Below are positions 1-9,000 of a DNA stretch of 9,032 nucleotides, one piece after another. A program made the translations under genes and the position numbers. The DNA is from Bacillota bacterium (GTDB lineage Bacteria; Bacillota; Clostridia; Clostridiales; Clostridiaceae). Each line of letters begins with the position of its first letter. Position 1 is the first letter of the stretch. Location: the NCBI GenBank assembly GCA_023445445.1, contig JAEXLD010000079.1:1-9032 (forward strand). The letters run 5' to 3'. A model generated the notes under the pieces. The model did no database searches. It worked only from the letters and a program-made list of their open reading frames with translations, and was not told the origin of the DNA.

Positions 1-3000
1 CATAGAAGATAGCACACCTTCTCCACAAGAGCTAGAATAGGAAGATATACGTAACAGAACTTTATAGAATCCTGATGAAGTATCTGGTGTTAGTGAACAA
101 ACATCTGAAGAAGTACCAGAAATTGCTGTAGCTACAGATGCTCAAGAAGCAAATGAAGAACAGAACACTAATACAAAAGATAAAAGTAATCCAGTACCAC
201 CAACTCCAACTCAAGTAGAAGACAGCAAGCCTGCTCAGGATGCTCCTACTATAACTATAGTTGATGGAGGTATATATGTAAATGATGGAACTACTTTTAT
301 ATCTGATGAAGTATTGGCAGCAGAAGCTCAAATGCTAGAAGATACTTCTACTGAAGTATATGGAGAAACTGGCTACGCTAATATGAAACCTGAAACTGTT
401 ACTAATAACTCTGATGCATTGAGTAATAGAAAGGTATAGAAAGTAAAACATGTTTCTAACACGTTTTTCTTCCAACCAGATGCTACATCTCCAATGAATA
501 TTACTGTGAATGGTAAACCTATTACTTTTACTAATAGTAAAGGAGAAGTAATACCTGTATTACCAGGAAAAGAATTATCTAAAAGACTTTTAAAGAACGG
601 TTGGATAAATTCTGTAAATGCTTATTATATAGTAACTAACCATAGATACGGAGACACTTCTCCATATATGCAAGCTATTCACTTAGTATTAGAAGATACT
701 GATGGAGTAATGATAGCTTCTCTAAGAACTCCAGATTATGTAGATAAAGAAATAGCATCTGGTAATTATAATTCTGAACAAGTTCAGTAGTTACAAAAGT
801 AGAAAGAAAAGTTAATAGAAATTAGGCAACAGATAGTAAATGCTTACCTTGGTAGTAATAAAACTATACCTACTACTATTATAAAGTCTGTTAAACCAGC
901 TAAATTAAGAATAAGTAATGGAGAATTTAATAACCAAAAATCTCCAGAAGGAGCTCCTGTAAGACGTAAACTTACAGAAGTTAATGACTTTGGATTAGAA
1001 CAAAATAACGTAATAAAGTTAGATCAACAAGTAAAGGAATTGCAAATTGGTTATGGTACTGGTTCTGTAGAAGACTTTGTTACTGAACCTTTTGTTATTC
1101 GCAAATTAGGGTCTAATGACGAATTAGCTGGTAATGGTGTTGGTAGATCTGGAGCATTATATATATTCCCAAAAGCAGAACAAACACCTAATGGTTCTAT
1201 AGCTCCTATTCAATTGTCTATACATAAATTAGATTATGATATTTATGGAGATGAAGTTGAATTGGGAAAAGATGGTAAGGTTAATTCTTTAGCTGAATTA
1301 GCATATAAGTTATTAATTGGTAAAGTAAAACTTGGTGGAGCTGAGCAAGATGTGCTTGATATTATTGTTAATAATGGTTCCAAAACCATTATTGGTGATG
1401 AAGTTGGAGAAAAATATCCATTTCTAATGGATAAAATGTTGTATTATCATCCTGAAGAAGGTAATACGCATATACAATTTGCTGTAAGAAATTCTAATGG
1501 TAGACACATAAAAGTAGAATTTGATCCTAGCAGAGCTTCAGAATCTCAGCATAAATTAGCTATAAGAAAAATAGCTAAAGATCTGCATTGGAATACAGAT
1601 AAGTATGCTTTATTGGAACCTATACCAAATAGTATTGTTAGACTAGCTACTTCTTATTTTAAGAAGTATCCGAATGCTAAACAATTTAAGATAGCAGGTT
1701 TAGAGCAATTAGCTTTTACTAGAGAAGACTTAGGAATAGGTACTGATAAAGGACCAGTGTCTTTACTTACTTGGTTAATTAACACTGGTAAAATTGAAAC
1801 AGATTTAGGTGATACTATATACAGAGCTCCTTTCATATATACAGACGGAGTAGCTGTACCACAAGTTACTGAAACAGAATTAGCTAGTGCAAGCAAACAA
1901 TAGCCAGTATAGAAATCAGCATAGAAAAAGGTAGAGGAAACTAACAATAAACAAGTAAAATTAGATAATAAACCTATTTCTACTACAGGTATAGAATATG
2001 TTTCTACTGATGAGAATTGGTCTGAAGAATAGATTAAAGATTGGATGAAAGCTAATTCTCCTCAATACAAATATAAAACTGGTAAATGGCAAATAATTCG
2101 TAGAAACGGTAAACTGCAAGCTGCTCAGAAATTAGCTAAAAGGGGTTTAACTTCACAAGTAAAAGGCGAAGGTAAATTAAATGTGGATGAAGCTAGGTAG
2201 TGGCTGCAAGACAAACTAGGTATTGACAAATCAGATATTGTTACTTCAGAAGCAGTATTTAGAATGGCTAATGCTCCACAAGTATATGGTGCTTTAAAAG
2301 TATGTATGGATAGACTTAGTAGTGATACAGCAGCTAGAATATTCTTATCAGAACAATCTGGGCAAGGAGTAGAATTCCATGAAGGTTTCCATTATGTAAG
2401 TTAGTTATTAATAAATGATAAGCTTAGAGAACAAGTATATCAAGATTACGTAAAACAATATCCATATTTAAAGGATGCTTCTAAACAAGAAGTAGAAGAG
2501 GCTCTTGCTGAAGAATTCAGACAATATATGCTAAATGAAACTAAACCATCTATAGCATATAGAATTAAGAAATTATTTAATGCAATACTTAAAGTATTAG
2601 GTATTACTAGGAATGGAGATTTAGTAAGAACTTTATTTAATAAAATACGTAAAGGAGAGTTTTCAAAATATAAACCATCTAAGTCTGTACTAGAAGATTT
2701 TGAAAAAAGATTTGGCGGTACGTTGTACTATTACGTTCCAGGAGTAGAGGATAAAGAATTAAAGAAAATAGCTTCTATAGCAGATGCTACTACTTTCTAC
2801 GCAGTAGTAGATTCTTTAAATGCTACAGTAATGGATACATTTAATATTAGTAGCATTGAAGATTTACAAAGTTTACTTAAGAAGATTAATGATATATTCG
2901 ATGATATTCTAACTACCAACTTAGAATTAGGAATGTATGATGAATCCCAAGAACAACTTATCAAAGATGTAATCAACAACAAAGAAGTATTCAAGAAGCA

Positions 3001-6000
3001 AATAGATGATTATTTAAGAAACTTTAGTATTATCAAAAAGAATACTGAAGAATCAGAAGAACAGGAAAGAGAAGAAAGAGAGCTCGGAGATAATCCAGAT
3101 AATACTTGGGATAAAGAAAGTTATACAATAAGTAAAAAAGCTAATGTTGCTTTCAAAGCAAAATTATTCTTTTATTCTATACCTAAAACTAAGTATTAGT
3201 TTGATCCAGAAACAGGTAATAAGTACTTAGTGGAAGAAGAAGATGACCTATTGATGACTACTAGATCTGAAGATTTCAATGTTGTGTGGAATAAGATATT
3301 AGAGAATCTATGGAACGTTGAAAGTTATTTAGACTTAGTAGATAAATGTTATAATCTTGGTAAAGTAGATCCATTCTTTATGACTGTATATAATAAGTTA
3401 ACTTCAAAAGATGATCCTATTGATGAGGTCACTTAGACTCAAATATTAAATACAGTTAAAAGTGCAAAAAATAGTTTAACTGCAATAATTGTAGAAAGAA
3501 AGCAGATACCTTTTGCACAGAGAGGATCTGATGAACAAATAGAATATGCTACACAAGAATATTCTAATAAATTAAAATGGAGAATTCAGAATTCTGATGT
3601 ATATAGAAAGATAAGTAGATTACCAAAGAAATGGTCGCAATAGTTCTTCTTGTCAGATTTAATTGATGTTAATGAAGATGGTACTAGAACTATAAATCAA
3701 GATAAGTTTCATTCTGCTGTGTGGAAACATAAAATATTAATAGATAATGTATTAAAAAAGAAAGATAAAACTTTGGATGATTATATTAAAGTTAGATCTA
3801 ACTTTATAGATATGTGTAATAATCTATCTATTAATATGGATGATTTAGCATTAGACTATTTACTTACTAATGGAACAGGTTAGCCTAACATGCAATCATT
3901 TGAGAATTTCTGGAGATCTGCAAATGCTAGTACTTCTTTAACTAAAAGTATATTAAATAATATTAACATAGCTGCAATTAGAGGTACAAGTAGTATAAAA
4001 TCCAGAAGTGGAGAAACTGCTAGAACATTTGATAGAATATTTACTAGTAGAAAACCAGATGCTTAGATAAATCTAATGGCTATAGCTTGGGGTAGAACAC
4101 ACCCATCTCCAGAAGAATTTAGTGTAACTGGAGCGGATGGTAATCTAGTATATCCTATTACAGAGAATAATTATATGTCAGACCAAATAAGATGGTTGAA
4201 ATATAATTTGAACGGTAAAAGAGAATTATTAGGCAAAAATCCTTACTCTGCAAATTCTTTGTTATTACAATCTATAAACAGTAATGCTGATTTAATTAAA
4301 TTAAATACTTATCTAAACTTAGAAGAGAATCTGCAAAACACTAATCGTGATTACTTTGGTATATCTCCTATAGAGGATTACTTATCTAAAATGACATTTG
4401 GATTTAATAATCACTTATTTTGTCCTACTATGTCTGATAAAAAGACATGGCACACTATAAGTGGTATTCAAATGGTCAAGGATTTCTTACCATCTACAGC
4501 TATCACTGATTACGAATACAATGAAAATGGAGATATAACTAGAGTTATATTTTAGGATCAAAAGAGAAGATTCTCAGATAGAACTTTAAATATATTCAAA
4601 GGATATTTAAGAGATGAATATAATGCTATATAGAAGTATTTTGCTACTAAACAAAGTGTTATAGATAATCCCAATCTATCTGTTGGTAATTACTATGGTA
4701 GTAAAAAAGGTAAATACGCTGATGGTAATGGTGGAAGATTTAGATATTTTAATAAGATAACCATTAATGGTGATACTTATAATTTAAATGAAATTCTAGC
4801 TAAAGCAGAATATTCTAATGACTCACAATCTATACAAGATATTCTTAATGTAATCAAATAGGCATTAGATAACGATACTGTAATTAAGGAAGCTATCAAT
4901 GATTTATTAGTAGGTTATGTAAATAATGAAATATCAAAAGCTGTAGAGTTAGGTGTAATAGGTGAAGACTTAAGTAATAAGTATATACCTATAAACTTTG
5001 TAGAAGAATTTGAAAAAATAAGTTCTAAAACTGATAGTAGAGATAAAGGAACAGATGTGATATACTCTATCATAGCTTCACATGCCATCAACAGTGCGAT
5101 TTCTACTATAGAAATAGAGAAATGTTTTACTGGAGATCCAGCATTATATAAATGGCAAAAAGAACTTATGGTATATAAGCCCAATGATGATTCATTTGTG
5201 CCTGTTATATCAGATGAAAGAACATTAGAAGCTTGGATAGATAAACATGACCCAGATGGAGATAAATCAAGTTATTCTGCTTATTATATGATAACTGGTA
5301 GAGATGTAGATAAAATTAAACGTCTATCTTCAGTATTGTCTACTGGAACAAACTTGAGAACTAAATGGGGAGATACTAAGGATTAGGAAGATAGAAGTGA
5401 TTCTAAATTCCAAGTATTATAGTTATCAGATAATGAAATAGGATCTACAGTATATGATACATTATATAGTATGTTTAGAAAATCCTTAATAAAGGATATG
5501 TTCCAAAAAGAGTTTGGTGTTACTGATTAGCAAGCATTAAATGCCGTTAAGGACGATCATGCTATAGAAAGTACATTAGGTAGATTACGTAAAAAGAATC
5601 CAGATGCTATTAAGTTTATTGAACAACAAGCTAAAAATAGCGCTAAACCATATGCTGACGGAGAAATTAATCAAGCAGATGCTGCTGTTTACATCAGACC
5701 AGAGTTCTATAAGAGATTGATGAAGTCTTTAGGAGAATGGAGTCCTGAAATCGAAGAAGCTTATAATATTATGGAGTCTGATGATAGCTGGTTGAGTGAT
5801 ACTGAGAAGTATCAAAAAGCAATTAAAGCTATTACACAACCTCTTAAAATGGTTTACTTTGGTGATCACTTTGATTAGACTCTTGGTATGAATGTAAACA
5901 CATTTGATAAAATGGCTTTATTCCCACTATTTAAGACTTTTGCTAAAGCTGATAATAAATATTTATACGATCGTATGAATGATGCTAGTAAAGGTTATAT

Positions 6001-9000
6001 AGACATGGTAGCGTTTGAATCAGCTATTAAAGTTGGTGGTAGAAAGAAGTTATCATTCTATAAAGATGATAAAGTAAACTTATCTGAATTAACAACTAAT
6101 AGTGATGTGGATGGTGTTTCTGGTAAAGGATTAGCAACATATACTTAGGATCTAACTCAAATTAGATTGTAGCTAAATACTGATCCACACGAACACCTTG
6201 AAAGATCATTTGGTACACAAGCTATTAAAATTGGTTTTGCTAACGTAGTAGATACTCGTACTTATGGAGAAAATAAAGGATTAGCTGTAAAAGGTTCTGA
6301 AATTAAGAAGAATATTATGGATGCTATTAATTCACTCTCCAGAATAGGTTAGAACAAAATAAAAAAAGAGTTCTTTACTAATGGCAAAGTGGATAATCGC
6401 AAAATAGTAAATTATCTTCAGAGATAGGCTACAAATTCAGGTATGTCTGCTGAAATAATTGCCAATTTAACAGTTGATGAAAATGGAAATATTATAGTAC
6501 CAATTGAAGCTCAAAGTATTAGAGATTGGATTCAAACTAAGATAACTTCTTTTGTCAATAAAGCAGTAGTAGATGTAAATACTCCTGGTGGTTCTGCTAT
6601 TCAGATGTCTTCATTTGCATATGAAGCTGTTGGTAGAAGTGTAAAAACTGATGCAGAATTAGGTTCAGCTTTTAATCAAGGAAAGAAATTAAAATTCTTA
6701 GCTAAAGAAGGTCATATGCAAGTTATACTTAGTGAAAACTTCTTTAGAGATATATTACCAGAAGAACTTAAAAGTGCAAGTTTTTATAGTAAACGCAAAT
6801 GGTTAATTGATAATGGTATAATAGGTAGTAGAATGGTAGACGGTGTAGAAGTAGAATCTAAACCTTATGGTATAGGATATCGTATTCCCACATAGGGTTT
6901 GTCTTCAATGTTCTCGTTCCAAGTAGCTGATATTATGCCAACTACTATTGGTGATACAATTATAGTTCCTGAAGAATTTACAGCTATGACTGGTTCTGAC
7001 TTCGACGTTGATAAACTTTATCTGGCTACATATACATATAAAGATGGTAAAAGAGTAAGTTCAGATGAAAAATCGGAACAAGGCTATGTTAATAAGTTGC
7101 TGGATAATTACTCATTAGTACTAACTGACTTTACTAATATTGCTGAAACTAGAGCTTCTATTGATACGTTGACGAAGATTCTTCAAAAGCAAATTCTTCC
7201 AATCGTTCAACCAAAGAATACTATAGAAGTAAATCCTATGTATGAATTAGCTCCTTCTTTCTAGCTTTCTAGAAAGACAGAGTATACTGGTGGTAAAGCT
7301 GGTATTGCTCCATTTGCACTTAACTCTACTAATCATGCGTTAACTCAATTTACTCACCTATGTATCAATTATTCTAATGCTAATAGATATAACTTAGGTC
7401 AGTTAGATTAGGTATATGGAGAAGATGATCAACGTATTATGGACTGGTTATCAGCATTGATTAACGCCCACGTGGACGTTGCGAAAGACCCATATATTAT
7501 GGCTTTGAACGTAAACTCTATTACTTATAATATGACTTCTCTACTCATTAGAGGTGGTAAAGGTGAGAATACTTTCTACTTCTTAGCCCAACCTGCATTG
7601 CGTAGGTTTACTAAAGAAATGTTAGAAAGTAAAGGTATAATAGGTGCAGAAAAAGGAATAACTGAAAGAGATAAACTTAAATCTATAGCTAAAGAATATA
7701 TGACTTCTTTGAGAGAAGCGATTATATCATTAGATGATAGTGACTCTAATAAAGCAAAATATGCATAGTATTATAATAGTTTAGCTAGTGAATATTCACT
7801 TCCATCTATAGAAGGATATGATGCTGTTGAGGTCAATTATAATGATGTGTTTGATAAGAAAGTAGCATCTGAAGCGTTAAAAAAACCAAAAGAAGTCAAT
7901 GGATTATATCAGCAAGTCATATCTATTAGAGCTTATCAAGATTTGTCTTCAGATACAGAAGTTTTATCAAATTTAGTTCAATTATCATAGATTGATACTA
8001 AGAAATTTGGTAATACCTTACCGTTACAGTTAAATTTCAAACGTAGATTAAATAGATATATAGATAATTATCAAAGTAGGTTCTATATTAATGGTGCTGA
8101 TAATATAGAAAAACCTATAAACTATTACTTATCTTCTACATTCCTTAAGTAGAAACTAGATGCTGGTATAAATACTCCTAGAATATTATTAAGCGGACAG
8201 GTCATAGAAGCTACAAAAGGATATAAGACAATATTTAATGCTGCATGTGACTTCTTTTTAGGTAATTCTTCAGATAAAAACACTGTAGCTGAATTATCAA
8301 AAATATTAACTACCTCACTAAGAACTAAAGCTGTAGTGAATGCAGTTGAGGACTTTAATATTAGCGATAAGAAATTCCTTAATATGTTAAGAGGACCTAA
8401 AAGTATAGCTAAAAGGTTAACTTAGATTAAAAATGATTTAAGAAAACGTAATGATTTACCAGCAATTGCGTTCAATGGTCATATTAAGAATGAGTTACTT
8501 AACTATCTACAAGAATATGCATCTGATGGTACTAACTAGAAATATGATAGAATAGTAACAGCAGATAACGCTTTAACTAATACTGCTACTTATGAAAACA
8601 GATTATTGTCAGCATATCAAGATCTACTAGACTGTGAAGATGAAGGTATAAGAAAGTTTGCTAATAGATTGGGTGTATATGCTTACTTAACTAGTTTCGA
8701 TAATAGAAGTACTGATTCATTCTTCGATGTAATAACTACTGCTTGGAAGAAACAAAAAGGTTATTCAGATGCAATTAAAGCTGCTATAGAAATACTTAAT
8801 AATGATAAATTAGTAGGTATGGACTATTTTGGTTTTAATTCTGAAAACATGCAGAATAATAACTTTACAGAGTTATTTACAGAAATAGCTAGAAATGCTT
8901 ATAGAAACGATAAGATAGTTAAGCCGTATCAATTAAGTAATTACGATAATAAATATGGCACATTAGTTCAAATAAAGCCTGATTCTAAACCAATGCCAGC

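Larger units (their letters stand above)
4900..7768 (+). other. Virion RNA polymerase core (double-psi beta-barrel, DFDVD type)
   Basis: Several motif blocks appear in the order expected of crAss-like virion RNA polymerases: FTGDPALYK (5126-5152), DKMALFPLFK (5906-5935), TPGGSAIQ (6581-6604), YRIPT-TAG-G (6878-6898), GDTIIVPEEFTAMTGSDFDV with DFDVD at 6998-7012, KAGIAPFALN (7295-7324) and INAHVDVAKDPYI (7460-7498). In this enzyme class one chain carries both DPBB domains. The three Asp of DxDxD (window residues 2333, 2335, 2337) bind the catalytic magnesium, and a Lys from the other barrel contacts the substrate. The family is related to QDE-1-like RNA-silencing polymerases and phage YonO-type enzymes. 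Role: template-dependent RNA synthesis from phage early genes after injection. Core limits are approximate; no DNA-dependence or promoter specificity can be read from sequence. Confidence 0.85.
38..8539 (+). other. 35 in-frame TAG codons, probably read as glutamine
   Basis: In-frame TAGs start at 38, 65, 437, 788, 800, 1901, 1910, 1922, 2030, 2198, 2402, 3197, 3434, 3641, 3881, 4064, 4553, 4631, 4859, 5384, 5420, 5528, 5876, 6146, 6170, 6350, 6425, 6893, 7262, 7409, 7766, 7988, 8150, 8423 and 8537. My hand count of the other Gln codons is about 88 CAA and 17 CAG, so TAG would supply about a quarter of all glutamines and outnumber CAG two to one. Four TAGs sit next to an ordinary Gln codon (788, 1901, 3641, 5528). 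TAG-to-Gln reassignment through a suppressor tRNA is established in several crAss-like and other gut phage lineages. No suppressor tRNA gene is in this window, so the identity of the inserted amino acid is inferred. Confidence 0.92.

Noticed and set aside
62..331. Minus-strand 89-codon open frame
   Set aside because: It lies wholly antisense to the continuous + frame, has a Ser/Tyr/Phe/Ile-rich translation typical of the reverse of acidic AT-rich codons, and shows no motif. It is a shadow.
1654..1947. Minus-strand 97-codon open frame
   Set aside because: It is antisense to the main frame across the end of a folded region and its linker, with no recognisable motif. It is a shadow.
2797..2994. 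Minus-strand 65-codon open frame
   Set aside because: It is short, antisense to a helical part of the main protein, and without supporting signals.
3147..3161. Inverted repeat TTGCTTT-C-AAAGCAA followed by AT-rich sequence, resembling a terminator
   Set aside because: The one-base centre cannot form a proper loop without opening the stem, there is no uninterrupted T-run, and the coding frame continues through it.
4915..5184. Minus-strand 89-codon open frame
   Set aside because: It overlaps the conserved FTGDPALYK block on the other strand. The conserved + frame explains the sequence.
7265..7276. 12-bp palindrome CTTTCTAGAAAG just after the TAG at 7262
   Set aside because: A short AT-rich palindrome with no spacer for a stable hairpin, no T-run and no regulatory context inside a coding frame. 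It is probably chance.
494..7768. Series of eleven short + strand genes, each with its own start codon
   Set aside because: All share one frame, all end in TAG, several would begin at TTG or GTG without a ribosome-binding site, and conserved motifs run through the TAGs. They are pieces of one recoded gene.
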